Below are positions 21,864 to 32,860 of a DNA stretch of 64,000 bases, in pieces. The stretch is from Saxidomus purpurata. Lineage: Eukaryota; Mollusca; Bivalvia; Venerida; Veneridae. The notes below the pieces were generated by a model that saw only the letters and a list, made by a program, of their open reading frames with translations, was not told where the DNA came from and did no database searches. Where the stretch lies: NCBI GenBank assembly GCA_022818135.1, contig JAFMSR010000015.1, positions 24,945,627-25,009,626 of the forward strand, written 5' to 3'. Positions within the stretch are counted from its first letter, which is position 1, and each line of letters begins with the position of its first letter. The position numbers were made by a program, and so were the translations under genes.

Positions 21864-22280
21864 TTAAAGTGACATTATGCGCATTTTTTTCAAGTAACAA
21901 TCCAGCTGAAAATGGTGTGTGTACAAAAGCGTAGATGAAATAATAGCTTTTAACCCAATACACCAAACTCTTCCCGCTACCAGTATGAAAAAATAACTTT
22001 CCAAATATTGATTTTCTTATTTGACTGGGAGAGTCAATTTAAGAAAAGAACAACTGCATGCAGGAGTTGCTTCCCTTCCACTGCTGAAACAACAACGACG
22101 CAATCAACTATCATTTTATCAGTCAGATTTTTTTTTATATCTAAGGCACCAATTTCAAATACAAATGTGGCATAATCATTAATTTAACACATTCAAATGC
22201 ACAGCAGCCAAAAATTGCATTTATAAAATTGTCACCAAAAATACACTATGTGAAGTAAGATGCGCATAATGTCACTTTAA
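21864..22280 (-). mobile_element. TTAA-flanked MITE (piggyBac-like), copy 1
   Basis: The element is bounded by TTAA on both sides with 17-bp inverted ends AGTGACATTATGCGCAT / ATGCGCATAATGTCACT. The 417-bp body is the reverse complement of the copy at 54666-55093 (shared phrases GGGTTAAAAGCTATT, GCAACTCCTGCATGCAG and AATCAATATTTGGAAAGTTA). The TTAA target is the hallmark of piggyBac-type transposition. There is no transposase, so it is non-autonomous. Confidence 0.8.
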
Positions 22281-22639
22281 CTAATACTTGATTTCTATCG
22301 ACCCTCCACCTATTCCATACATATATGATATCTATACGGATAAATTGTGTGCACTGAATTAAAATATTATCCAAACCATTTTTTTCAATATCTGTTCATT
22401 ACAAAAGATGTACAAGTATAAGTATTAAAATGCTTCTTTTTATATTTCAGAATGATAACGATGTGAATTTGAAAAGAAGAGGTCCCACTTATTAATAAGT
22501 TCATTCATAGGCGGAATCTCATGCCAGCTTCATATGCTTACAAGTGATACTAAAATTATCTTCATATAAACAGATTTAAGAATATTTTTTGTTTGATGTC
22601 TTCTTTATAATTCACAACATTTTGAGAAAGAATATTGGT

Positions 22640-25600
22640 ACACGGATAAATACATTACGAATATGCATATGCGAAGCCTTTACAGACAAATGTAGCAGTC
22701 TTACTGTATTAGATATTTGCACAGCAACATCCATCAATTTTGATTTTCTGTCACAAAGAACAAAATAATTGTATTACTTGACGAGCCAGAAATCTGTAAT
22801 TGCTGCAGCATTGCGTTCTATCCAAGTTATTGCCTAAAATATAATCAATTCTTGAAGAAAACAGTTGCAAAAATTCAATTTAGGGTCACTAACCATTAGT
22901 AACTAGCATACACCGCTATGGATCTGTTTTACACAAATATCAATCACTATTAATTAAAAAGAAGATAAAAGTACAGAACGTTTCCTATAAAAGCGATGTT
23001 GTACACATGTATTTGTGATTTAATGTATACATAAGCGAATACGAAAATTGAAGTGTCCGTAATTACTTAGTATAAAGATTTACTTTTTTTATATAAGCGC
23101 CCCATTCTCTCAGTTAAGGGATACATTATAAGCCGAGACAATCTCTAAGCAAACTACCCATATGTTTATTGGGCCCTCTTTGTCTTACAGGTCCTAAACG
23201 AAGCTGGAAAGTTAACCAGTGAGATTTATATCGGATCAATTCACTTTACAAGGAAACTGACGTGGATATCAAAATTACAACCTGTGTTTTCCTTTTTACT
23301 TGAGCACTGCATCTAGGAAATAGTTCGTATTTCTCTGATTTTTCTGAGTTACGTTCTATTGGTTACCGACTGAATTTATCTTGTGCATTCTTTTTTTTTC
23401 ATTGCTGCTGAAAATAAGTAGGAATAGTTGACTTTTTGATTCACTGTATCATAGGAGAAGAAAGTGCTGATACTGTCAACCAATGGATCATCCGACAAAT
23501 TCGAATGTCATCTACAGCATATGAAAGTTCAGTCATCTTTGCGATTAATTGAAATATAAAAAAAAGTAATTAAGAGAAATAATCATTAGAAATTACAGAA
23601 AATTACTAAATGAAACTTATCTTCGTTTTGATTTACAAAATATCCCGTCTATGTTTATCATTTTCAGCGTCAATGAACCTGGGTTTACTATATATGTCAG
23701 ATACCTCTCTGGCCTTCTGACAGTCAAACTGTCTCTTCAGGAGAAAGTAATCAACATATACAAACACTGTTATATGCAGGTCATGATTTCGGAACTAATC
23801 ATAATGAAATCTTATGAATATGATATTGAATTCACCACGAAGCGACAGTGTATCTGCATCCCTCAAGGGTACCTGACAAGTGTGAATCAATGAAGAGAGA
23901 AAACAACTTGCTACTATATAAATATAATGATGAATCACAACATGTATTAGTACAAATGTAAAGAGCTGACAGCAATTTATCGATAAGAAAACAATATACA
24001 AATCAGCTGAAATTCATGGACAGAAAAGAGAAAGGATCAATAATAGGACGTGTAACAAGCAATAAAAGATCAGGTAAATCTTGAGTATCATATTAGTAAT
24101 CAACTAAAAAATGGACGACGGAAATGATAGAACAAGCAAGCGAACAGACAAGTTGTACATACGTCGACGTGAACAAATCTGAGCCAGAAGCGCACTTATT
24201 ACAATAAGGTAAACAATTTGTCCTGAGAACTTTACAGTTGTCCTGGAAATTAAACTACAATGTAATTACTAGAACACTGCAACGAACAATTTAATATTGT
24301 ATACCCTACATGTAAATAAATAATAAGCCACAATGAAACAAATATTAAAAAGACTGCTTAAGCCTAATTTATAAAATTCCTTGATTTACTCTAACACTAT
24401 TACTTTGTTTGAAAGAGCGCAATAAAAGTACATTGTGTATTAAAATGTATGGAAATAATTATATTTGACTTTCAGGCAGAGCAACAAGCATATTAAAGTT
24501 TGAAAGCCAAAATAAAGCCACAATTTCAAATACATATTCTAAAATATGCATGTGATCTAGAATTTTTAAATATAAAACCAGGCATTTATATCCCTAAAAT
24601 GCAACATGTATGTTCTCTCACCAAGTGTTTTCTAACTTATGATTGAGATTAGACAGATAAACTGAGACCTTTATTAGAGTGACACCGCGCCGTGACATTT
24701 CGGTGCCTGTGAGCCAGGGTCGCCACCCAGATAGTTTGCTTTGTCACTGCCTTCGGATAGAAAATTTCTTCAATTAATCAGGCACTTAGAAGACAGTTTC
24801 TGTCCAGTAAAGAACAGGCGGTGTTGAAACCTACCCAACTAGCTGACTTGTGTAACTGGCAAATTTAAAACTTGTCATCCAAAAAAAGATACAGAAATTC
24901 ATGCAAATTGATTGATTTCAATCGGAAACATTTAAAAAATTCTTCTCCAAAGAACTCGTTTAAGGTATTTGTAACGTTAATCATACGGAAGTAAGTAGTT
25001 ATACAATATGTACAATGAATTTGGTAGCAATGAAAACTATATCTAGACAATATTTGGTATTGCTTCGTAAGAGGAGTTTGATTGTTTGTCTTGGTAACAA
25101 ATATCCAATCTTCTTACACATTTTCATTTTCTTGTACAAACAAACAGTATTTGTCCACTGAGAATAAGAACATTGTAGAGGAAATAATGTGATGAAACTG
25201 CAGTATTATATTTGTTAAGTGAGAAATTGCTTGGTAATTCTACAGTTTTCAGCCAAGAAATACAGTGATGAATTAGAGTGTTCGTTTCGCCTTGAACGTT
25301 CAATTTCAATGTTTGGTGTTATTGTATTACAAGTGTATTGAAATAAGAATGAAAATCGCATTAAAGTCGATTACTTAAGCTATTATATTCGACTGTAAAG
25401 ATCTATTTCAGCATTCTTGAATTGTGTATAACATTATTTAAAGTCAATGCTTAGAGGATGACATTAGATGAGACATATTAATGACCTGGAACTCTAGTGT
25501 ATAATCTTCATACGTATGTGTACGTTGTTGAAAAAAATAACAAAAACAATTTGCAAATGTGTTAAAGTGAAAAAACATCAAGCAACAACTTTAAATGTCA

Positions 25601-26640
25601 TATCTAAAGTCCCACGAGAGATAGATTGAGCCGGCAAAACATCAAAGCTAAAACATTTGACCGTGAAGTGTGACTTTTGCACTCCTGAAATGAACATAAC
25701 CTTCCGAAGATAAACTTGCTCGATGTTTGTTAAATTCATTATAGGATTTGGAAGACAAACAGCAGCCATAAAATCAAAATTGAAACTATTTATTTTATGA
25801 CATTGCAAAGTCCATTGTATTAAAGGATTTTTCGCCACCTTTCGTTCATAAAATCTGAATAGATCACGTTAAAACCAAAGCAATGGGTGGAAGAATCAAG
25901 GAAGATTATAGAAGACTATGAGAGATTTGCATATGTCACAAACCCTGCTTATAGTGGAAAAAATTATTTCCTGTTGAAAGAGGACTGGATGTGCAGTCAC
26001 TTCATACTAGTCTTTCTTCTGTTGCAGTTCTGAGATTAACTAATATTTAAACTGGCTATAAGTATCATTCTGTTTCTACATCATTTCTAGTAATCCACAT
26101 TTACAGAACAAGACACACAAGTGGTTCTCTGAGTAGTCTGACTCTTTGAAATGGAACACCTCAACGGAGAAAGGAACCGGATCTGGTTGTACAAAAGAAC
26201 AAATCAGTTTGTATTAGCAACTTGACCAAATACATGCGCATATAACATCAGCCCTCTACTCATCCTCGACTTATCCTAGTTATTATGGATGAGGAGAGTG
26301 ATCATGTAATTACTGTATTGACTATATTGTTACACTGAGTTACACTAGATTATAAAGAGGACAAAAGAACTTAATTTGCATGTAACGAGCTTACTCACAG
26401 GTCAATGCCTTTGAAAAATTATCATTAATATAAATATTTGAAGTTATATACAGAAGCAAATTAATGTTTCTTACTGATCAAGACAAGTGCAAAACGGTTC
26501 AGTTCAGATGAGGCATACACTTATTTTGTACTGGTGTAAAAATCAAAGACCTTGTTATGGTGATGTGCTTTGGGTGCCAAAATGACTACACAGGGAACAA
26601 CAGTCTGGTCTAGAATCGAATTCCCATCAATACATAACAA
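22640..26640. repeat. Segmental duplication, unit 3
   Basis: The third copy is recognisable from the block at 22660-22920 (TTAGATATTTGCACAGCAAC, TTGACGAGCCAGA) through 23140-23340, 23660-23950, 25050-25300, 25578-25840 and 26550-26640. Beyond 26640 I no longer see a match to units 1 and 2. The plus-strand frame at 23651-23893 (80 aa, starts MFIIFSVNEPGF) follows a TTTTCAG, but the equivalent in unit 1 (6150-6400) has a stop and frame shifts. Confidence 0.65.
25578..25838 (-). CDS. Candidate terminal exon, unknown family, copy 3
   Basis: Minus strand, open from 25838 directly after an AG (CGAAAG) to a TGA at 25578, about 86 codons. Visible stretches are KNPLIQWTLQCHKINSFNFD, VMFISGVQKSHFTVKCFSFD and SISRGTLDMTFKVV. 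The IQWT and F-T-V-K-C-F-S elements match copy 1 (9377-9699) and the spacing matches copy 2. The final alternating-hydrophobic strand before the stop is consistent with a small beta-rich domain. No family is recognised. The first residue is not Met, so an upstream exon with start and signal peptide would be needed. Confidence 0.4.
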   Translation of the reverse strand: MAKNPLIQWTLQCHKINSFNFDFMAAVCLPNPIMNLTNIEQVYLRKVMFISGVQKSHFTVKCFSFDVLPAQSISRGTLDMTFKVVA

Positions 26641-27668
26641 AACACTGGAATATTGCAAGCAATATATCAGTCTCCTACCCAGGAAAGTAATTGTTCACGG
26701 GAGGATAAAGTCTTAACTACAAATTATAAGATAATATATTCTTCTTTACTGTCTTCAATCCACACAAGTTAAATATTAACTAATTGCAGGATATGTATGT
26801 AATTTTCACTAATCATGTTTCCAGGGTATCAACAATTTTTGTTTCAACAAAAGAGTTATGAAAATAAAATTTAATATAGGAAATAATTTATAAACAGACA
26901 CGGTAGCATAACGGTTCGTGTCCAATGTACTTCATCTTTATGTCTCCTTTGTATGAAGTCTGAGTAAAAAAACCTTTCAGTAAATAGCTTTATACAACAT
27001 AAGATTTTTTGTAAAGGGATAAAAGTCTAATATTTTGTAAGGAACAGTTATGGTTCTTTGATATCACAAATTTACTCAGTGTCCATTGCTTTTGCACGCA
27101 GTTTGAATACTTTAATAATAAAGGGAGATACATGCAATTCAAAACTAGGCAAGGCAGAGTAATTGTTATTCCACATAACATTTTCTTTTAATGCCTTCTG
27201 CCCTTGTATTAAATTGACTTTGTAGGACTACTCTTCCATTTAAACATTTGCTACAGTTTTGACACACAGTCATGTCTGAAAAGATGACAAAAGATATAAT
27301 ACTTAACGCAGTAAGGATAGTCCTTCATTAACACGGGCAAATGTAATAAAATCAATTCTGCAGTACTAAATAACGTTTTCAGCATGTATCAAAGTCTGTT
27401 TGCAATTATTAAATTTGAAAACTTTAAGCTGGTTTCTAGTATTCTCTTCATTTATCAATAGTACACTAAGAAAGTATCATTAGAATGTTATGTGAACCAA
27501 TGTAGTATTCAAATACAAAGGACCTTTATTTCTTACGCCATATAATACCTGACAAGAGAGAATCAAAGCACTGATTAGCGTTTAAAACAGAACCTCTGTT
27601 TAGAATTTTCATTTATCGAGCCATATCACAACAGAATAAGCAGTTTTCGTGATGGCATTGGGTGAAAA
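26641..27668. other. Intergenic, nothing recognised
   Basis: AT-rich with short scattered frames only (for example 26990-27181, minus). I see no domain, repeat array or RNA signature. Confidence 0.5.
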
Positions 27669-28049
27669 CTAAGTTGACTGAAGGTTTGCAAAGCGGTCCT
27701 TTTGTATAAGTTTAAAGTTGATTAATGCGTTCATTTCAAGACCCGAACCTCCGCATACCAACATCTGTTTGTGTTCTTCAAATGCGGGGTTGAAGACATT
27801 AAGGCCATTTACATACACTAATTTAAATTCTGTATTCGGGGATTTTTTTTCAAGTGAGACGGTAGTTACGATCGCTTTCCTAAGATCACAAGTTACGAAT
27901 CTGTCGCAGCTGTAAAATGTATACCGCTTAATTTTTTGGATGAAGTCAGGTTTGAAGTAAAATATTGTCGCAGTCCTTCGATGGGCGTTAGCAAACTCCT
28001 CACAGCTATTTGATTGGGTGAGTTCCCACTTTCTATTCACTGCCTTCAC
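27669..28049 (-). CDS. Candidate exon, unassigned 126-residue frame
   Basis: The minus-strand frame is open for 126 codons and ends in a stop. It starts at GTG with no early ATG, so if real it is an internal or last exon. It contains CEEFANAHRRTATIFYFKPD, YTFYSCDRFVTCDLRK, TEFKLVYVNGLNVFNPAFEE and LVCGGSGLEMNALINFKLIQ. The residue composition is protein-like and richer than most chance frames here. The TEFKLVYV...F...P stretch is faintly reminiscent of the unknown-family exons in the duplicated units. No domain is recognised and the acceptor is unclear. Confidence 0.35.
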   Translation of the reverse strand: MKAVNRKWELTQSNSCEEFANAHRRTATIFYFKPDFIQKIKRYTFYSCDRFVTCDLRKAIVTTVSLEKKSPNTEFKLVYVNGLNVFNPAFEEHKQMLVCGGSGLEMNALINFKLIQKDRFANLQST

Positions 28050-29151
28050 AAGATACCACGATGATAGGAAATGTCACGTGACGGCATGTAAACAATTATA
28101 TTAAAATCACTATTTTGAATTAACATTTTATATTTGACCTTTTGGCTGTTATATATTTTATAAAGTTAACATTACTGCAAAAGCAGTACAAAAAACTAAC
28201 GCTAAAATTCAAATTTGTACTTTTTCAAATTTTTACAAAATCTTGTTAAAACGGTTTGTGATGGAAGTTGGTACAAAATCGATATTTAGCAAAGATAACG
28301 TTTATACTCGTACTCGCAGTGAAAGTTTTAGCTCTAGGCCTTTTAAGCTACATAATAGGTGTAATTATAGTGTTCTGTAAGATGAAGACAGTTTTGATTG
28401 TATTGTTAAGAAAGACCACCCATTATGCGTGTAAATTAACTACATCTATGTAGCCATTTTCCATTATTACACGTGATATTTATTTATCATGATGTCATAT
28501 TATTTGTAATGCTAATGTTTTCCACTTCCGTCGGACTTATGCACTGTGTAAATAAAATCGTGAAATCTTGAAATCTATGTTAGCTGAATATATTCTATAT
28601 TTTTCCTGATTAAGCAAACAATATTGTACGTTGGGAGAGAGAACTACTTTAATGTGTTTTAGTGAGATTGAATTGCTTTAAATGAACATTCAGAGTATTG
28701 CCCTATATTAGAGATAACAAAAATATAATTCAAGCGGCAAATTCAATTGTATTTTGGATAGCTACGATCTTCCAATGCTGATCATCTTTCTACTTTTGTT
28801 GTTGCGTATGTACTTTACGAAAACGGCAATGTTTTTTTTTAAGAATTATTGTAAACATGATTAAAAAATCGAATATGTTACGCAATAGGTTGGCTAGCTC
28901 TAAGCTCTAAGCCAATACATGTTCTAATCCATTGTATGCACGCTTGTGTTTCTGTCGGAAAATCACGTCATGCCATCTGTTGGGAATATGACAGTTAAGT
29001 AGAAGTGTTATATGACAAGAAGCGAGGAACCCTAATTATTCTTAACAAATGATTGTGTAGTTTTGAGAAAGGCTAAGACAGAGTATGCATGGATTATTAA
29101 ATCATAGTGTTGATCGTTTGTTTCACTTATGGAATCGGTTTATTACAGAAG
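28050..29151. other. Intergenic or intronic, nothing recognised
   Basis: This stretch separates the two minus-strand exon candidates at 27669-28049 and 29167-29334. A plus-strand hydrophobic frame (28268-28453) starts at TTG and is not called. No repeats are evident. Confidence 0.4.
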
Positions 29152-29166
29152 TTAAACAATTCTTAC

Positions 29167-29334
29167 GTTTTCTATTTGCTTGTGCATTTTCAGTAAATGA
29201 TCCCTGACATATTTTCCATAGTCCCTTAGCACCCAACGAATTGTTACACTAGAGAAATAACTCTGATATTGTAGTTTACAAAATTCATCGCGATGTTGTC
29301 GTACTTTCTCCACCGTAGGGAAATTCACTTTCAT
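29167..29334 (-). CDS. Candidate first exon, unassigned (56 codons to donor)
   Basis: An ATG at 29334 opens a frame (MKVNFPTVEKVRQHRDEF, then SVTIRWVLRDYGKYVRDHLL) that reaches a consensus-like donor, AAC then GTAAGA, at 29167/29166. Without splicing it ends four codons later. The segment is charged and helical in character, with no signal peptide. It could be the first exon of a gene continuing left, possibly to 28049-27669, but that link is inference and no family is recognised. Confidence 0.35.
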
Positions 29335-29411
29335 AATAAAAGATTACAAGAAAGGCTTACATTTTATCTTTTCAACTGATACTCTTTTCAAATAAATTGA
29401 AAATAATACAT

Positions 29412-29822
29412 ATGCCCAAGTTAAGTGGTAACAAAGCAAGTTCAGTTAGAGGCTTCTTTATTCTCGGAATACTTTCATCTTTTGAGAGATTCACTGAATA
29501 TGTTATTTGTACACACGAGTTTTACGAAACGTTTTACAGAATGTTTCAAAACAATAGCTATATATCCTTCGCACAGCCGGTATGTTTTGTTACACACTCG
29601 GCAGACACGCAATGCCATGTGTTTTTGTTAACACTGTATATCACGTTATGCTACTTTCGGTTCACTGCAAGTGTTGTATACGTCAGCAAACAGACTGAGC
29701 TGTACCATGAAAGTATAATTTTCATTGGCCTTCCTACAGTGGCCACGCGCACCATGGTCACCCTGTCAATTAACATGCGCATGAACTTCAAGTTTTGTGT
29801 GTTTATGAGAGGTCGATTTTAA
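29412..29822 (+). other. Unassigned ORF (136 aa from first ATG)
   Basis: Open from ATG 29412 (MPKLSGNKASSVRGFFILGI) to a stop at 29822. It has hydrophobic patches but no clear signal peptide, domain or splice context. Length alone is not persuasive, and it may be a chance frame. No counterpart is seen elsewhere in the window. Confidence 0.15.
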
Positions 29823-31100
29823 GCGTTCTCTTAAGATGTCAATATACCTGTGTTCAAGCACGACATGTCTGCTTTCTGTCTACGTAAAAGTATTTGCACG
29901 CCCTAAAAACAATCCACAGGGGCCTGTACGCGAACGAGGGTAAAATGAAAATATTTTCATCCCGGTAAAATCGTGTCAAATGTCATTTTCAAGTGTCAGC
30001 ATTTGCCTTATTCAGGAACTGTCGACATAGCCTTTAAATTCATACAGACAAAACGTGTACCATACGGTAACTGTCGCTTCTAATAAAGGCCAAAGCGTAT
30101 ACGGTTTATTATGTTATGGGTGCCGAAAGGATATGGAATATTTTCATTTGTAAACTTGTCTTTAGTAAATATGTTTATGATAGAAAAAAACTGCCTAAGC
30201 GATAGCAACCTCCAATATACAGCGAAATCTAACGCAAAATACCACCTCGCCATTTTTCTAAGACACTCATAGATAATAAAGCCACAAAGTGTAATATTAT
30301 ACAGCCTATAGTGTTTCTAGTCACCATTAAAGGTATACGCCATTAAATGAATCCAACAACTAAACAACACCATCTTATGTAAACTATATATTTAATTCAT
30401 GTCTATACTCTCTAAGAGCTAATCATGCACAGCTGTATGATCAGCTGAAAACCACAGGGACTTGGTACAAACACTACATTCTCTCCCTTTTTAGAATGTT
30501 AATGTACTCTTGAAATGCTTGAATACAAACTTTCAAAATCCTAAAAATATGCCGGAAGAATGAATTTCTTAAACAGAAAACCAAACTTCAAATTGTTTGC
30601 CATAATGTTCCCAAAATTTGGTCACAACATATTGTTTACAAAATTCCATTCATCCTACAAGCTAATTATCAATTATAGCCACATCCCCAAAATCAACTGC
30701 AATTTGATAAAAACAAAAACAAAGTAATAAAGGATATAATTACAAGATAAAACAGCAACACATAAATTGCCTGTGACAAGACCACACAAAACAATGCACA
30801 ATATCAGCAATAACTTTTACCAGCAAAATAAGTCCAGGCCTAATCATGGGAACATACTTTTATCACAAACTTGAAAAAAATCCACAGGGCTATGAAACAC
30901 TACTTTAAGTCATAACAAAGTCTTTGATTTTTTTTTTCAATTTTCTTATTTGAACTGGTCTTGGGTAATTGTCTGTTGTAGTCATATTTTCTGTTCACCT
31001 GTTTTGATCACTTTTAATTCACAGTTTCATAATTCTTACCATTTTCATCACTTTTTTGGGTATTATGTGTGCATGACCCAGAATCTGCCTGAGACAAGTC
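29823..31100. other. Intergenic, possibly flank of retroelement
   Basis: No ORF of note. It lies downstream of the integrase remnant in that element's direction and could include its 3' part or LTR, but I found no matching LTR pair. Confidence 0.35.
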
Positions 31101-31129
31101 TGATTCACATTTCTTGACACGAGTAACAT

Positions 31130-31725
31130 TTCTGCGATATTTAGGCCCGAATCAAAATGATATTTCCTTTCTTTGCAACAACCGTATGGGTATTTGGACT
31201 GAACGGTGTGTCCAATTTATTCGTTTTGTTTTGTTTAACTAACACAGTATCCACTATACCTACATTATTTTAATTTGCACCGCACTTTTTCATCCGCATA
31301 TGCCTTCTGTTTCCCATTTTTCTCGGAAGCCCGATCGCGTATTTCGCTCTCTTCTGGATGAAATTGTGAAATTTCAGGAATTTTAGTCCTGATTTTCCTA
31401 CCATAAATAGTTCCACAGGACTAATTCCTGTAACCGTTTGTGGAGTAGACCTATACATTAACAGATCCGAATTCCAATCTGATTGAGAGATCCTAAGACG
31501 TTTCAAAACTGATCTGTTTTGGCGTTCAACCTCTCCATTGGCTGCAGGCCATAGTGGAGTATTACGCCTATGTTCAATTTCATTACTTTTGAGAAAACTT
31601 CTGAAATATTCACTGACAAAGCATTGAGCATTATCAGTTCTAATTGACAATGGTAGACCATGGGTAACAAACCATTTTGTGACTTGGTCCAACACTACAC
31701 AGCCTATGAACAGAACTGTTTTTTT
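31130..31725 (-). pseudogene. Ty3/Gypsy retrotransposon integrase remnant
   Basis: Part of the integrase that would insert the cDNA of an LTR retrotransposon. The minus-strand frame runs from about 31725 to 31270. It shows LFIGCVVLDQVTKWFVTHGL, then SIRTDNAQCF with the second catalytic Asp and NGEVERQ with the Glu, 35 residues apart (DD35E), then YRSTPQTVTGISPVELF, a typical Gypsy stretch. The first Asp region is missing. After a frame shift the C-terminal tail continues at about 31250-31150 (LVKQNKTNKLDTPFSP, VVAKKGN). No gag, RT or LTR is seen. The remnant ends about 120 bp from the lectin start and points away from it. Confidence 0.85.
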
Positions 31726-31846
31726 AGATCAAAGTAGCTGAAGTCAACATATCAGTGAATTAATCAGCAAATGTAGAAAATATTACAAAGTCTCGTCTGT
31801 GTTCATAAACAATTCTGTCTATAAGAGGGAAGGAAATAAAATAAAA

Positions 31847-32860
31847 ATGTACTACTTTACATTTACTACTATTATATCGTGCATTTTGACTTACGTGTAT
31901 TGTTCACCGTATGAACGTCTTGAGAAACGTCTCAGTTTAATGGAATGGAAGCAGTTTCATGATTCAAGGACATTTCGGGAAGATGTTAAGACTTTGTTTA
32001 ATGAAGTCAACAATATTTCATACAATGCAAGAGCAGCATATTCCGTAGACTCTGGGGAACAAGGACTGACAAAAGATTACGTGAAGAGATTAGAAGACAC
32101 AGTAAATGTTGTAAGACGCAGCGTCAGAGAGGAGAAACAACATTTGAGAAATGTTCTCAATGAAATGAATGATAAATATTTGGAGCAGGAGGAGAATTGC
32201 AAGAGCAATTTGATTTCAATGAAATCGGGGATAGAAGATGGATTTAGTAAAATCAAAGAAAATGATATTCAAGTGAAGTCGCGTATTGACAACACTGTTT
32301 CATTGCTAGAAAAACTTTCAAACCAACAGGAACGAACACAGACAGTAAATGAGAATATACTCAAACAGATGAATATTTTTAGTGAAACCTTTGATAAGGT
32401 ATCAATGTCGCTGTCGCATATAGACGGACAAATTAGGACTTTGAGGCAACAAGCATTTTGTGGGACTTGGACACATTTTAACACGTCTTGTTACTTTGTT
32501 GGAAATGATTCCTCAACTTTTGATCAAGCGAGTAATAAATGTGAAACTTTGAACGCACATTTAGTGGAAATTGAATCAGAAGATGAAAACACGTTTCTTA
32601 GCGGAATAGCAAAAGTAGAAACAGGCGGTGTACCAGATCACGGCATATGGGTTGGAGGAACTGATAAATGGAATGACGGGATATGGACTTGGTACGAGAG
32701 TAAAACACCGTTTACTTTTACAGCTTGGAAATACAATGAACCGAACGGTGATACGATAGAAAATTGTCTTCACCTGTACAGATCGCACAACTGGAAGTGG
32801 AACGACGCCAGATGTGAACTTAAGATGTCTTATATCTGTGAAAAGGAGCTTGAACTTTAA
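31847..32860 (+). CDS. Secreted C-type lectin with coiled-coil stalk (CTL-A)
   Basis: Predicted secreted calcium-dependent sugar-binding protein, 337 aa, single exon. I chose the ATG at 31847 (AAAAATGT), because the longer frame from 31799 has no upstream ATG and the residues after 31847 form a signal peptide (MYYFTFTTIISCILTYVYC). Residues about 20-200 are a charged, heptad-rich stalk that probably oligomerises. The lectin domain runs from Cys205 to Cys331 with six cysteines (205, 215, 232, 307, 323, 331), WVGG, EPN at 298-300 and WND at 318-320. EPN predicts mannose/glucose/fucose-type specificity and WND completes the Ca2+ site. It has a paralog at 46551-47579. An immune recognition role is inferred from the family. 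Confidence 0.9.
   Translation: MYYFTFTTIISCILTYVYCSPYERLEKRLSLMEWKQFHDSRTFREDVKTLFNEVNNISYNARAAYSVDSGEQGLTKDYVKRLEDTVNVVRRSVREEKQHLRNVLNEMNDKYLEQEENCKSNLISMKSGIEDGFSKIKENDIQVKSRIDNTVSLLEKLSNQQERTQTVNENILKQMNIFSETFDKVSMSLSHIDGQIRTLRQQAFCGTWTHFNTSCYFVGNDSSTFDQASNKCETLNAHLVEIESEDENTFLSGIAKVETGGVPDHGIWVGGTDKWNDGIWTWYESKTPFTFTAWKYNEPNGDTIENCLHLYRSHNWKWNDARCELKMSYICEKELEL

Larger units (their letters stand above)
11850..22640. repeat. Segmental duplication, unit 2 (with insertions)
   Basis: This second copy is longer because about 4.7 kb is inserted between 16930 and 21680. Similarity to unit 1 stops near 16930 (unit 1 11240, TCATCTTGG) and resumes near 21695 (unit 1 11310, ACCAAAGATGCTA). The insertion contains the LINE and a hairpin MITE. 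A block at 12300-12500 (CTAAGCAAATTACCCGCATG, ACCTGTGTTTTCCTTT) matches unit 3 at 23140-23340, and 14215-14400 matches unit 3 at 25050-25240 (TGGACAAATA after a strong TTCTTATTCTCAG acceptor-like stretch on the minus strand). Confidence 0.7.

Noticed and set aside
23651..23893. 80-aa plus-strand frame after a TTTTCAG
   Set aside because: The homologous stretch in unit 1 (6150-6400) is interrupted by a stop and frame shifts, so a conserved exon is not supported.
28268..28453. Small hydrophobic plus-strand frame
   Set aside because: No ATG near its start and no conservation visible. Its composition is what AT-rich DNA yields by chance.
32269..32788. Minus-strand frames inside CTL-A
   Set aside because: Antisense shadows of the lectin gene.
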